Positions 33,397-42,001 of a stretch of DNA of 64,000 nt are shown piece after piece. The notes beneath the pieces were generated by a model. That model was not told where the DNA came from, made no database searches, and saw only the letters and a list, made by a program, of their open reading frames with translations. Origin of the DNA: JANNRR01 sp031401675 (GTDB lineage: Bacteria > Pseudomonadota > Alphaproteobacteria > Rhodobacterales > Rhodobacteraceae). Position 1 is the first letter of the stretch, and the number at the start of each line of letters is the position of its first letter. Made by a program: the position numbers and the translations under genes. The stretch is taken from the NCBI GenBank assembly GCA_031401675.1, contig JANNRR010000084.1, forward strand, positions 49,294 to 113,293. Direction: 5' to 3'.

Positions 33397-34565
33397 CTGA
33401 CCGCCCCCTTGGCAAGCCGGCGCGCTCGCAGGTAGGCGAACGGCCCTTCCATGCAGCCACCCAACTGCGCCCAGAGCAGATCGCTGGGCAATGCCGGCGA
33501 GGGATGGCGATACGAGCGGATGAGAGCGGGCAACTGGTCATGGCGGAACCAGGCGAAGGCACAGAGGAATACGCCCCAGTCCCGATCGGCCAGGAATGTG
33601 CGCGTCCAGGCCGCGTAGACCCCCACCCCGTAGCCCCAAAGCGCCTTTTTCAGTTCTTCCCGACTGCGCCTGTGGCGGTGCCAGTTCAGCGCACGCGGGG
33701 TATACTCGATGATGCCGCCGGCCTTGAGGATTCGGGTGAAATATTCATGTTCGCCGCCCGACTGGGTGGCAGTTCCGGCATCGAGCGCGGGATCGAAAAG
33801 CCCGATCTTCGGCACAAACGCCAGCCGCAGCGCCATGTTGACCCCGGCACCGATATCGCCAGCCACCAGCGGATTGTGCGGCGGAGACCGGAAACTGCGC
33901 CCGTAAAACCCCCGCATCGAAAAGCCGGAAAGGGATTCAAACTTCTCCTGTCCCTCGGTTTCCAGTTCCAGCGGCATGGTCAGGCCGGTGCTGCACATCA
34001 CGCGGACGTCAGCAAACGGGCGCACCAATTCGGCCAGCCAGTCGGGATCTGCGACCGCATCATCATCGATGAAGGCCAATACCTCGGTGCCCGCTTCGGC
34101 TATCGCCCGGTTGCGGGCATTGTTCAGCCCCTTCAACGGCTCCAGAACGTAGCGAGCGCCGGGGAACTCGGCGACAACCGCACGGGTGGCATCTGTGGCC
34201 GGGCAATTGTCGATCACCAGCACCTCCTGCCCCTGCGGCGGCGCAGTAAGCGAGGCAAGGGCGCGGCGCAGATCGTCGGGTCGTTCTCGGGTGCAGATCG
34301 CGATCGTCGCCGTGGGCAGCGGCGGCTGGTCGGTCGGGGCCAGGCGCGCCAGCCAATGGGTCCTGGAGGCCAGCGCCAGCTGCTGATCCGAAACCGACCG
34401 TCGAAGCGTGCGCGGGCTGGTCTGGCCGTCCCGCACCGGCACCGTGACCTTGCCTACCGGCCGCCCGCCGGACCGCAGCAGGAACAGGGCATTTGCATAC
34501 GCCTCCAGCCCGGTCCGGGGCTCGGCGGTCTCGCTCAGGTCGATGTCGAATATCTTTGTGGCCAT
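33393..34565 (-). CDS. Family 2 glycosyltransferase
   Basis: The 390-residue protein has a GT-A domain starting near residue 85: ATIAICTRERPDDLRRALAS, VLVIDNCPATDATRAVVAEF, GLNNARNRAIAEAGTEVLAF and IDDDAVADPDWLAELV. It resembles the second domain of the adjacent two-domain enzyme, which points to gene duplication. The ATG at 34565 (MATKIFDIDLSETAEP) is chosen as the first plausible start after the stop of the epimerase gene; the longer frame would overlap it. It works with the other glycosyltransferases of the locus on the same glycan. Confidence 0.92.
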   Translation of the reverse strand: MATKIFDIDLSETAEPRTGLEAYANALFLLRSGGRPVGKVTVPVRDGQTSPRTLRRSVSDQQLALASRTHWLARLAPTDQPPLPTATIAICTRERPDDLRRALASLTAPPQGQEVLVIDNCPATDATRAVVAEFPGARYVLEPLKGLNNARNRAIAEAGTEVLAFIDDDAVADPDWLAELVRPFADVRVMCSTGLTMPLELETEGQEKFESLSGFSMRGFYGRSFRSPPHNPLVAGDIGAGVNMALRLAFVPKIGLFDPALDAGTATQSGGEHEYFTRILKAGGIIEYTPRALNWHRHRRSREELKKALWGYGVGVYAAWTRTFLADRDWGVFLCAFAWFRHDQLPALIRSYRHPSPALPSDLLWAQLGGCMEGPFAYLRARRLAKGAVR

Positions 34566-34578
34566 ACCGATGCTTCGA

Positions 34579-35496
34579 TCAACTCGCCAAAGGCATGTCA
34601 ACCGGGTCAAGCGCCCGGTCTCTGGACTGCAGCAGGGCAAGAAACCGCCGCAGCCCGAGGTCGAGTGGTATCTCCGGTTGCCAGCCAAGCATCTCGGCGG
34701 CCCGGGCGGGATCGCCGCAAAATCCCTTTACGTCAAAACTGCGCGCCGGCAGCACCACTATTCTCGAGCGCGAACCGGTCACCGCAATCGCCTGTTCGGC
34801 CAGTTGCCCGAGACTGGTGGCCACCCCGGTTGCCAGATGAATGGCCGGCAGCTTGGTCGCACCGGCCGCCAACCGGTTTGCCGCCAGAACGATGCCGCGC
34901 GCCGTATCCTGCACATGCACGAAATCGAAAAATGCCTCCGGTCCGGAAAGCCGCAGGTCCTGCCCCTGCAGCGCCCGCCACATCAATGAGGGCACAGCCC
35001 GATCGGGATGGTCATTTTCGCCTCCGTAGACGTTTGACAAGCGCAACGTCGCGGTGCGCAACCCGGCCGCCCGCGCCACCGCCATCAACGCCTCGCCCGC
35101 TGCCTTCGAGCGGCCATAGTGGTTGACCGGGCGCAGCGACGCCGTTTCCTGCACCGGCGTGGCATCGGGGTCGCCATAAACCTCGCGCGAACTTGAGAAC
35201 AGCACCCAAGGCCGCTCCGCCCGCGTCAAAGCCGCAACCAACACCAGCTCGGTTCCGGCAACGTTGACTTGATGGCACAGCCCCGGGTCCGCCTCCCCCC
35301 AGGCAACGCGCGAAATGGCCGCAAGGTGGATCACCCCGCTGCAACCGGCCATGGCTGCCTGCAGCCGCGGCCGGTCGCAAATATCGGCACCGCCATCGGC
35401 AATATCATAGTTTGCGACCGCCTGTCCTGCCGCCAACAACATCCGGCCCACTTCGCGCCCTACTAGGCCCGATCCGCCAGTCAACAAAATAGGCAT
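34579..35496 (-). CDS. NAD-dependent epimerase/dehydratase (nucleotide-sugar type)
   Basis: At 305 residues this extended SDR starts MPILLTGGSGLVGREVGRML, with the GxxGxxG NAD motif. SSREVYGD and the NHYGRSKAAGEAL motif provide the catalytic Ser and Tyr-xxx-Lys, and RLSNVYGGEN is standard for UDP- or TDP-sugar enzymes. It probably changes a nucleotide sugar for the glycan made here. The ATG at 35496 is chosen because the Rossmann motif follows at once. It is the first gene of the minus-strand glycan operon. Confidence 0.92.
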   Translation of the reverse strand: MPILLTGGSGLVGREVGRMLLAAGQAVANYDIADGGADICDRPRLQAAMAGCSGVIHLAAISRVAWGEADPGLCHQVNVAGTELVLVAALTRAERPWVLFSSSREVYGDPDATPVQETASLRPVNHYGRSKAAGEALMAVARAAGLRTATLRLSNVYGGENDHPDRAVPSLMWRALQGQDLRLSGPEAFFDFVHVQDTARGIVLAANRLAAGATKLPAIHLATGVATSLGQLAEQAIAVTGSRSRIVVLPARSFDVKGFCGDPARAAEMLGWQPEIPLDLGLRRFLALLQSRDRALDPVDMPLAS

Positions 35497-35860
35497 CACA
35501 ACTACCCTCGGGGATAAACTCACGTACTCGCGTCGAACCAGCCCGCCACATATGTCGCAGAGCATTTTTCGCCACTGTTTTGCCACAAATATGACGCTAT
35601 CAGAAGAGCAAACAAATGGATTCGTGGTTTGATTGGGGCCCATGCTGCTGTAATTCTTGTTTTGATATTGGAAAGTGCCGCGATGTTCATCAATGATTGA
35701 GGTTGGCCCATGATTTGCCCGCTCGCTTTGGCAGGAATGCAGCCCTCGGCGAAAAATTGCATGACCGTCATTCTGGTGCGGCGCGATTCGGGGCCCTGTC
35801 AGGCCCGGATCTGGCTCAGGGATGCCGCAAGGCTAGAGCTTCTGTTGGAGGGGAACAGCA
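35497..35860. other. AT-richer intergenic region of the glycan locus
   Basis: About 364 bases between the divergent epimerase and membrane-protein genes. Several A/T-rich patches occur (for example around 35565-35640 and 35660-35690). The left side should hold the promoter of the minus-strand glycan operon. No gene or clear regulatory site is recognised. Confidence 0.5.
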
Positions 35861-37372
35861 ATGCCATTTGCTGATCGCCGCTGGCAGGTGCCTGTTCCGG
35901 TTGTCGCTGTCTGTGCGCTGCTGGCTGCGCTGTCGGTTTTCCTGGTAAACGGTATCGGCCTGATCTATTTCGACACTGGCGGTTACCTGAGTGCCGGTGA
36001 CCAAGTGTTGAGCGCGCTCGGCTTCGGCGGCACGCCACAGCAGGTGGCACAACTTGCCCCTTCCGTACCGAGGGAACCGGATGGCGCGGCCAAGGTCGTC
36101 GTCGGCAACCGTTCCGCTCTCTACGGGGTAGTGCTGAGCTTTGCGACACGAATGGGCTGGCTCGATCTGGTGGTTCTGCTCAACCTTGCCGCACTTTGGT
36201 TTGCCGTTTGGCTGACGGTTTGTGCCGTCCAGAGGGCGCAGGGAGACGACGGTTCGGCATTGCGTATGACGTCCATACTCATATTGGCGGGCTGTGCCGG
36301 CTCGTTGCCTTTCTATGTGGCATTCCTGATGCCGGACATTCTGGCACCGATCCTAATTCTCGTGCTGGCCCTGCTCAGCGCCTACGCAAAAGACATGCGT
36401 CGCTACGAAATCGCCGCCGCCGTGGTGTTGGCCGTCTTGTCGGTTCTGTCGCACCCCTCCCACCTATTGCTGGCAGCTTTGCTCGTGCCAGCCGCCGCGT
36501 TGCTGTCCCCTGCTAGTCGGGGTTACCGGGTACGGATGTTTGCAGGGCTTTTGGTGCTGGTCGTGGGTCTTGGTGTCACTGAGCGCGTGGCCTTCAGCCG
36601 TATTGCAGAAGCGATCGACGGATCGAAAGTGATCATCTTGCCCTTCCTGACCGCCCGGTTGATCGATGACGGCCCCGGCCGGACCTATCTGACCGATCAT
36701 TGCCCCAACCAAGGGCAACCGGCCTGTCCGCTGCTCGAAAGCCTCACGCGCCCTGGCGCGGGCGACGGACGGTTCGACGCGCCTGTCATCCTGTTTTCGG
36801 CAGATCCCAGCTATGGCTCCTATCGCTTGCTGGCCTCGGCAGATCAGCAGCGCATCGCCAACGATCAGATCCGCTTCGCGCTTGCTGTTGTGGCGGATCG
36901 GCCGTTTTCGGTTCTAATGGCGATCTGCCGCAATGTCGGTGACCAGTTGCTTAGGTCCAGCATCGCCATGACCATCCCGACGCCCGAAATCATCGCCTTT
37001 CTGGTGGTCGAGGGCGGGCAGATCGGGCCGCGCTACGGCAAGGGGCGACTGACCGGCCCAGAGCAGGTTTGGATGACTCCCCTGATCCGCACACATGCGG
37101 CGATCTATCTGCTTTCAACTATCGGCATCGCCGCCCTGATGCTGTGGCCGGGGCTGCCGCGCCGCAACCGGCATCTGGCGCTGATGGTGCTGTTTGGCAT
37201 CTTCGCCAATGCCTTTGTCTGTGGCGCAATTTCAGAACCGGCAGACCGGTACGGAGGGCGCACCATGTTTCTGCTGCCGATGCTTCTTGCCCTTATGCTG
37301 CCAACCGCCAGCGCGCAGCAATCAGACCCTCCGCTGAAAAGTGCTCCGGGAAAAGTCCTGCCGTACTGGTGA
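35861..37372 (+). CDS. Polytopic membrane protein, possibly GT-C-type glycosyltransferase
   Basis: This protein of 503 residues has about ten transmembrane helices (first: PVPVVAVCALLAALSVFLV; last: MFLLPMLLALMLP) and a large soluble loop around residues 265-345. Early in the sequence it has IYFDTGGYLSAGDQVL, reminiscent of the first extracytoplasmic loop of GT-C enzymes, where an acidic residue is catalytic. I do not recognise a specific family. Placement beside the glycan genes suggests lipid-linked sugar transfer or polymer processing in the periplasm. A good Shine-Dalgarno, GGAGGGG, precedes the ATG. Confidence 0.7.
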   Translation: MPFADRRWQVPVPVVAVCALLAALSVFLVNGIGLIYFDTGGYLSAGDQVLSALGFGGTPQQVAQLAPSVPREPDGAAKVVVGNRSALYGVVLSFATRMGWLDLVVLLNLAALWFAVWLTVCAVQRAQGDDGSALRMTSILILAGCAGSLPFYVAFLMPDILAPILILVLALLSAYAKDMRRYEIAAAVVLAVLSVLSHPSHLLLAALLVPAAALLSPASRGYRVRMFAGLLVLVVGLGVTERVAFSRIAEAIDGSKVIILPFLTARLIDDGPGRTYLTDHCPNQGQPACPLLESLTRPGAGDGRFDAPVILFSADPSYGSYRLLASADQQRIANDQIRFALAVVADRPFSVLMAICRNVGDQLLRSSIAMTIPTPEIIAFLVVEGGQIGPRYGKGRLTGPEQVWMTPLIRTHAAIYLLSTIGIAALMLWPGLPRRNRHLALMVLFGIFANAFVCGAISEPADRYGGRTMFLLPMLLALMLPTASAQQSDPPLKSAPGKVLPYW

Positions 37373-37476
37373 GCTTCGGGGCCATCGCCTCCTGCAGCCA
37401 ATAGGGGGCGTCTACAACATCGGAGCAATTGTCTCACCACTTCGCCTACCGACTCAATCAGGCACTCGCCACCCCG

Positions 37477-37776
37477 CTATAGCCTCTCGGGTCCGCCGTG
37501 GCTTGCATGTTGCTGACGCCAATTGCGCAGGATCTCGGCAAGTTCGTCGAGGTGGGCGCGTGCGTGTTTTTCCAAGGCCTCCTGTATCGCGGCAGCCTTT
37601 ACGCCCAGTTCCGCCACCATCAGCGCAGCGGACAGCGCTGGACAGTTTACCCATGCGTCCTGCAACTCGCGCGCCAGCCGGAACACCAGCGAAAGCGCCC
37701 GGGCCTGCTCGATCAACTCGACTATAAGCTGCCGGAGTTTTGGCTCTCTGGATCGCACCTCGCGACAGTCCGACAT
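37477..37776 (-). CDS. Small helical hypothetical protein, possibly with a disrupted start
   Basis: A 99-residue frame predicted to be almost entirely alpha-helical (LRQLIVELIEQARALSLVFR; ELGVKAAAIQEALEKHARAH). I do not recognise it. No good Shine-Dalgarno precedes the ATG at 37776. An in-frame ATG 69 bases further upstream (37845) would give MPKKPDPARIKRHRV followed by a stop, so the gene may have a nonsense mutation near its start. Base usage is like real genes, but evidence for expression is weak. Confidence 0.4.
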   Translation of the reverse strand: MSDCREVRSREPKLRQLIVELIEQARALSLVFRLARELQDAWVNCPALSAALMVAELGVKAAAIQEALEKHARAHLDELAEILRNWRQQHASHGGPERL

Positions 37777-38068
37777 GCACGACGTACGGGCGCTCGCTCA
37801 TACCCGGTGCCGTTTGATCCGGGCCGGATCGGGTTTCTTCGGCATCAGACTGACCCCGGAGGGAGCGGAGCCACGGTGTTGGCATGGATAGCTGAAATCA
37901 TCTTTGCTTCCGACTGCCGGGCCAGACCGGTATTCGCGCGGACCCCGTCGCCGACTTTCGGGGCTGCGGAGAATCTTTTTGCATAAGAAAACAGTTTACT
38001 TAAGTAAAAATAGGAATAGGCTGAGTCCGTCAAACCGGCACAACTTGGGTGGAGCAGTTGAGTCGATC
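37777..38068. other. Upstream region of the second catabolic regulon
   Basis: About 290 bases leading into the solute-binding-like gene. Most of it has no recognisable gene. The stretch 37975-38020 is A/T-rich (TTTTTGCATAAGAAAACAG and following), contains the palindrome listed separately, and is the probable promoter of the plus-strand cluster. Confidence 0.5.
37995..38008. promoter_or_regulatory. Perfect palindrome TTTACTTAAGTAAA, candidate IclR operator
   Basis: This 14-bp sequence is identical to its own reverse complement and lies 61 bases before the ATG at 38069, in the only A/T-rich stretch of the area. Perfect 14-bp palindromes are rare by chance. The adjacent IclR gene at 39229 is the likely binder, since IclR regulators bind short inverted repeats near their targets. 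TTGCAT at 37979 could be the -35, placing the operator over the -10/spacer, but that fit is weak. Confidence 0.55.
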
Positions 38069-39232
38069 ATGATCAAAGGCATCGCATGGGACCATCGGCG
38101 CTGCTGGGGTCCGCTTGAGGCAAGCATCGCCCCTTTCCACGAGGCGACGGGCACAGAGGTGATCTGGGATCGCCGCAGCCTGTACAGCTTTGGCGAAGGT
38201 GACCTTGGGAGCTTTTGCAGGTCGTATGATCTGGTGATTTATGACCACCCGTTCGTGGGCACTGCCGCCGCCGAAGGCTGGCTGCTCGATCTCGAGACGT
38301 TCCTGACCCCGACCGATCACGCGGGCTTCTTGGCGGACGAGGTCGGTGCTTCGTGGCGGTCCTATGCTTACCGCGATGGGATCTGGGGTTTGCCGATCGA
38401 CACAGCGGCACAGACGAATGCTTGGCGGCCCGATCTGCTAGCGAACAGCGACGAGTCGTTGCCCGTGACGCTAGAGGAAGTTCTGGCACTGGGAGCCCGG
38501 CTTCGGTCTGCCGATATCTGGATCGGCTGGCCAGCGGTGCCGACCGACCAGATGTGCACCCTGATCTCCATTGCTGCCAGCCTTGGCTTGACGCCCGGCC
38601 ACGGACCAGGACAGTTCATCACCCGGTCTGATGCAACAGAGGTCGTCGGCTGGTTGCGCCGGCTCTTGGCCGTGGCCCATCCGTTGTCGCGAGAATGGAA
38701 CCCGATCCGCTGTCTGGACCGGATGGCGTCGGCCGATGATGTGGCCTATGTGCCCTACCTCTTCAACTATGTGAATTACTCGACCGGTGCGTCCGACCGG
38801 CCAATCAGGTTTGGCGCAGCCCCAAAGGTGGACCAAGACCTTCCAGCGCGCACTTTGCTGGGTGGCGCGGGGATTGGCGTCAGCGCGTCATCGCGAAACG
38901 TCAAAGCTGCGTTCGATTACGCGATGTATCTGTGCAATCCATCGTTCCAGTCGACCGAGTACCTTGCCCATGGCGGTCAGCCCGGCAGCCGCAAGGCCTG
39001 GATGTCGGCCAGCGGCAACGCCCTGACCAACGGTTTCTTTGCCAGCACGCTACCGGTCCTTGACGCAGCCTACTTGCGCCCGACCTATCCAGGTTTTGTG
39101 CAGATGTTCCATCAGGCGACACTCGGTCTGGCGGCTGTCTTGACCGAAGATGCGCCATTGGCGGCTTTCGTTGATCGGCTGAATGCTGAACATGAACGCA
39201 TGCGCGACGACGCCGAAAGATCACCCGCATGA
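38069..39232 (+). CDS. Solute-binding-protein-like protein without a signal peptide
   Basis: The 387-residue protein has the fold signs of family 1 extracellular solute-binding proteins (e.g. MIKGIAWDHRRCWGPLEASI, YDLVIYDHPFVGTAAAEGWL, YRDGIWGLPIDTAAQTNAWR, and a C-terminal PGSRKAWMSASGNAL segment). However, it begins directly with the fold and has no Sec or Tat signal or lipobox, even when the frame is extended upstream to 37904 (that leader is Arg-rich and not hydrophobic). It could act as a cytoplasmic ligand sensor or buffer. Its stop overlaps the IclR start (ATGA), so the two proteins are made together. Confidence 0.85.
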   Translation: MIKGIAWDHRRCWGPLEASIAPFHEATGTEVIWDRRSLYSFGEGDLGSFCRSYDLVIYDHPFVGTAAAEGWLLDLETFLTPTDHAGFLADEVGASWRSYAYRDGIWGLPIDTAAQTNAWRPDLLANSDESLPVTLEEVLALGARLRSADIWIGWPAVPTDQMCTLISIAASLGLTPGHGPGQFITRSDATEVVGWLRRLLAVAHPLSREWNPIRCLDRMASADDVAYVPYLFNYVNYSTGASDRPIRFGAAPKVDQDLPARTLLGGAGIGVSASSRNVKAAFDYAMYLCNPSFQSTEYLAHGGQPGSRKAWMSASGNALTNGFFASTLPVLDAAYLRPTYPGFVQMFHQATLGLAAVLTEDAPLAAFVDRLNAEHERMRDDAERSPA

Positions 39233-40059
39233 CCGGCGCGAACCGCCCGTTGGAGGTCGAAGAGCCGCTGCGCAGGGTCTATTCGGTGCCCGCGGCAGAA
39301 AAGGTGATCGACATTCTTGAATTCATGTCCGATCGGGCGGACAGCCTTACACCTACCGAAATCGCGGCGGCGATGGGCAGGTCCGTTCATGAAATATACC
39401 GGGTACTGCTGGTGCTCGAGACGCGGGGCTACCTTTACAAACGCAGCGGGGCAGAAGGTTATCGCCTGTCGCTCAAGCTGTTCGAAGTTGCGCACCGGTT
39501 GCCGTCCATGCGCCGTCTGTCGGATTCGGCGCTGGATGTCATGCAGGGTCTGGCCCCGGCCACCCTGCAAAGCTGCCATCTGAGCGTCATGAGCGGTCAC
39601 GAGCTGCTGATCGTCCTGCAGGTCGATTCACCGCTGCCTATGCGCTATTCGGTCATGTTGGGTGCCAAGTTCGACTTTTCCGAAACCAGCGCTGGGACCG
39701 TGATCTTTGCCTATTCCCCGGACGGGACCAAAGAAAAGGCCTTGCGCTGGCTGAAGGAACAAGGTCGCAGCGCGGGCGAAATACGGAACGTCACGCACCG
39801 CGCCGCGCTTATCCTGCAAGACGGCCACGAGATGCGCGAATCCCTTGCCGTTGCCGGGGTCATCAATATCGCGGCGCCGATTTTCGACCATGTCGGCAAT
39901 GTCGTAGCCGCGCTGACGGTGCCCTATGTCCCCCAGCGCGCCGCCCATGTCAGTCAGGAACGGGTGCGAACTTTGGCGCTTGAAGCGGCGGACGCCATTT
40001 CTGCCAACCTTGGTGCCAAGACCAGGGCCAAGCCCTTGCCTGCCAAGGCCGAGGGCTGA
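39229..40059 (+). CDS. IclR family transcriptional regulator
   Basis: This protein of 276 residues has a winged helix-turn-helix (PTEIAAAMGRSVHEIYRVLL, about residues 43-65) and an IclR-type effector domain with ETSAGTVIFAYSPDG, ESLAVAGVINIAAPIFDHVG and ALTVPYVPQ. It probably controls the genes that follow. Unusually, it is inside the operon after a solute-binding-like gene rather than divergent. Overlap with that gene suggests that the two proteins act as a pair. The palindrome at 37995 is a plausible autoregulatory site. Confidence 0.93.
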   Translation: MTGANRPLEVEEPLRRVYSVPAAEKVIDILEFMSDRADSLTPTEIAAAMGRSVHEIYRVLLVLETRGYLYKRSGAEGYRLSLKLFEVAHRLPSMRRLSDSALDVMQGLAPATLQSCHLSVMSGHELLIVLQVDSPLPMRYSVMLGAKFDFSETSAGTVIFAYSPDGTKEKALRWLKEQGRSAGEIRNVTHRAALILQDGHEMRESLAVAGVINIAAPIFDHVGNVVAALTVPYVPQRAAHVSQERVRTLALEAADAISANLGAKTRAKPLPAKAEG

Positions 40060-40063
40060 AAGG

Positions 40064-41896
40064 ATGCATGCCCCTCAGTTCCACCCGGCGTTCGAATCCC
40101 TGATCACGATGGTAGGTCGGATCAAATCAGGCGCGCGCGTCTCTGTCGGAGGGCATCATTTCGCACGACTGCCGGTTGCGGCGCTGCAAGCGCTGGCCAC
40201 CGGAGCCGCGGCCGATCTGCGCTACTTCGCCTGGGGTGGCGGCCTGCCGTTGGAAATGTTGCTGGAGGCTGAAAAGGTCGTCAGGATCGACATCTGCTTT
40301 GCCAGCCTCGATATTTTCGGCTTGCCGCCCCGGTTCCGGGCTGCCGCTGAATCGGGCCCAATCCCGGTTTTCGACTGGCCGGCGCTGGCGATGATCCAGG
40401 GCCTTCGCGCCGCGCAACAGAACCTGCCGTTTCTGCCGATGCAATTGCCCGAGGGATCGGACATGGCCGGACTGTGCCCGGGATTGCGCGACTTTGACGA
40501 TGAGATTTCAGGTCGCAGGATCGGCCTTGTGGCGGCGCAGCCGCTGGACGCAGTTCTGATCCATGCGCCCTATGCGGACAGGGCCGGAAATGTGGCAATC
40601 CACGGGGCGCGTGCGCTTGACCTTGCACTTGCCGGTGCTGCACGTCAGGTGCTGGTCACCGTGGACAGGATCGTGACGCAAGGCAGTCTGCAAACACTGG
40701 GCCGCATGACGGTGCTGCCACACAGGCTCGTGACTGCCATCGCCGAGGTTCCGGGTGGCGCATGGCCGTCATCGTGCCTGCCCCACTACGTGACCGACTA
40801 TGCGGCGTTGCATCGGGCGTTGCAGGCCCAGCCGCTGATCTCCGCCCTTGCGCTGCCGCAGAACGGTGTCCCCCAGGCCCTGGCCGACGCGGCCAGTCTG
40901 CCGGCCGGATCGATCCGCGCCGAGGCCTATGCACCTGATGTTCCCGATACAGGCCCGCCCACCATCGACGAAATCATGACAATGCGGCTGGCGGCCATGC
41001 TGGACAACTCGTCGTTTGCGAGCGCGGGCGCGGTGTCGCCGCTGGCCAATGTGGCCTATCGTTTGGCAAAGGCGACGCATGCCCCAGATCTTTGTCTGGC
41101 GACGTTCAGCGCCGGTCATATCGATGTGGCCGCCGGGACAATGACACTCAGCCTTTTGGAAGGAATGGATGCACAAACCGCTGTCGGCCATTCCGGCGGG
41201 GATGACAGCTATTCGACCTTCTATCAGGCGGGGCGCGTCTCGCACGAGGTGATCGGTGCCGCGCAGGTCGATGTTACTGGCCGGGTCAATAATCTGCGAC
41301 TGACCAAGCCGTCTGGTTTGCCGTTACGCCTGGCTGGTCAGGGCGGCATGTCGGACGTGGCAAACATGCACCGCGATCATGTGCTGTATGTAACGCGGCA
41401 CTCGCCACAGGCGCTTGTGGAACGGGTGGCATTGGCAAGCTCGGCGCGGGGTGTGACGGGGACGGACCGGATTGCGGCGGGGTATCAGCCGGGAACCGTC
41501 TGGCTGTTGACCAACCTGTGCCTGTTCCGGCTGAACGATGAAAGCGGCAGATTTGAGGTCGTCGAAACCCTGCCCGGCGTCAGCCATGCCGCGATCATTG
41601 ATGCGACCGGCTTTGCGGTTCGCTTCGCCGATGATTGCGTTGAAATGCACTTTCCGGACGATACGACGCTGGCCTGCCTTCGCCAACAGATCGACCCGCT
41701 GGGTCTGCGGCGGCTGGAGTTTTCCGGCGCGCGGGATCGCGGCCCGTTGTTGGCCGAGATCATTGCGCGGGACCGGATCGGGCTTGGTCGTTGTCTCGAA
41801 GCGTATCAAGAAATGGTCAAGAACAAACCCTCGGCGAGGCCAATGCGCACAGGAATTGGTGCCGCCGCGATCTGTGAAAAGGTTGACGTCATGTGA
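40064..41896 (+). CDS. Fused GctA-GctB-type CoA-transferase-like protein
   Basis: This 610-residue protein joins a subunit-A-like half (SGARVSVGGHHFARLPVAAL; GGGLPLEMLLEAEKVVRIDI; LIHAPYADRAGNVAIHGARA) to a subunit-B-like half (from about residue 300: TIDEIMTMRLAAMLDNSSFA; KPSGLPLRLAGQGGMSDVA; GTDRIAAGYQPGTVWLLT). The pattern is that of glutaconate CoA-transferase or IpdAB. Where the B subunit normally has the catalytic E-x-G, the matching place reads LATFSAGHID, with no Glu. It may be a hydrolase or a non-canonical transferase. The ATG at 40064 is 4 bases after the IclR stop and preceded by GAAAGG. Confidence 0.85.
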   Translation: MHAPQFHPAFESLITMVGRIKSGARVSVGGHHFARLPVAALQALATGAAADLRYFAWGGGLPLEMLLEAEKVVRIDICFASLDIFGLPPRFRAAAESGPIPVFDWPALAMIQGLRAAQQNLPFLPMQLPEGSDMAGLCPGLRDFDDEISGRRIGLVAAQPLDAVLIHAPYADRAGNVAIHGARALDLALAGAARQVLVTVDRIVTQGSLQTLGRMTVLPHRLVTAIAEVPGGAWPSSCLPHYVTDYAALHRALQAQPLISALALPQNGVPQALADAASLPAGSIRAEAYAPDVPDTGPPTIDEIMTMRLAAMLDNSSFASAGAVSPLANVAYRLAKATHAPDLCLATFSAGHIDVAAGTMTLSLLEGMDAQTAVGHSGGDDSYSTFYQAGRVSHEVIGAAQVDVTGRVNNLRLTKPSGLPLRLAGQGGMSDVANMHRDHVLYVTRHSPQALVERVALASSARGVTGTDRIAAGYQPGTVWLLTNLCLFRLNDESGRFEVVETLPGVSHAAIIDATGFAVRFADDCVEMHFPDDTTLACLRQQIDPLGLRRLEFSGARDRGPLLAEIIARDRIGLGRCLEAYQEMVKNKPSARPMRTGIGAAAICEKVDVM

Positions 41897-42001
41897 GGAA
41901 GAAACCGGCATGGCGCCAATAGGCATGAACGGCCCCTGACGATCCGGTGGGGCAAACGTTCAAAAACCAAAAGTCCGGGTCACCTTTGGGAGGAAAACAC
42001 T

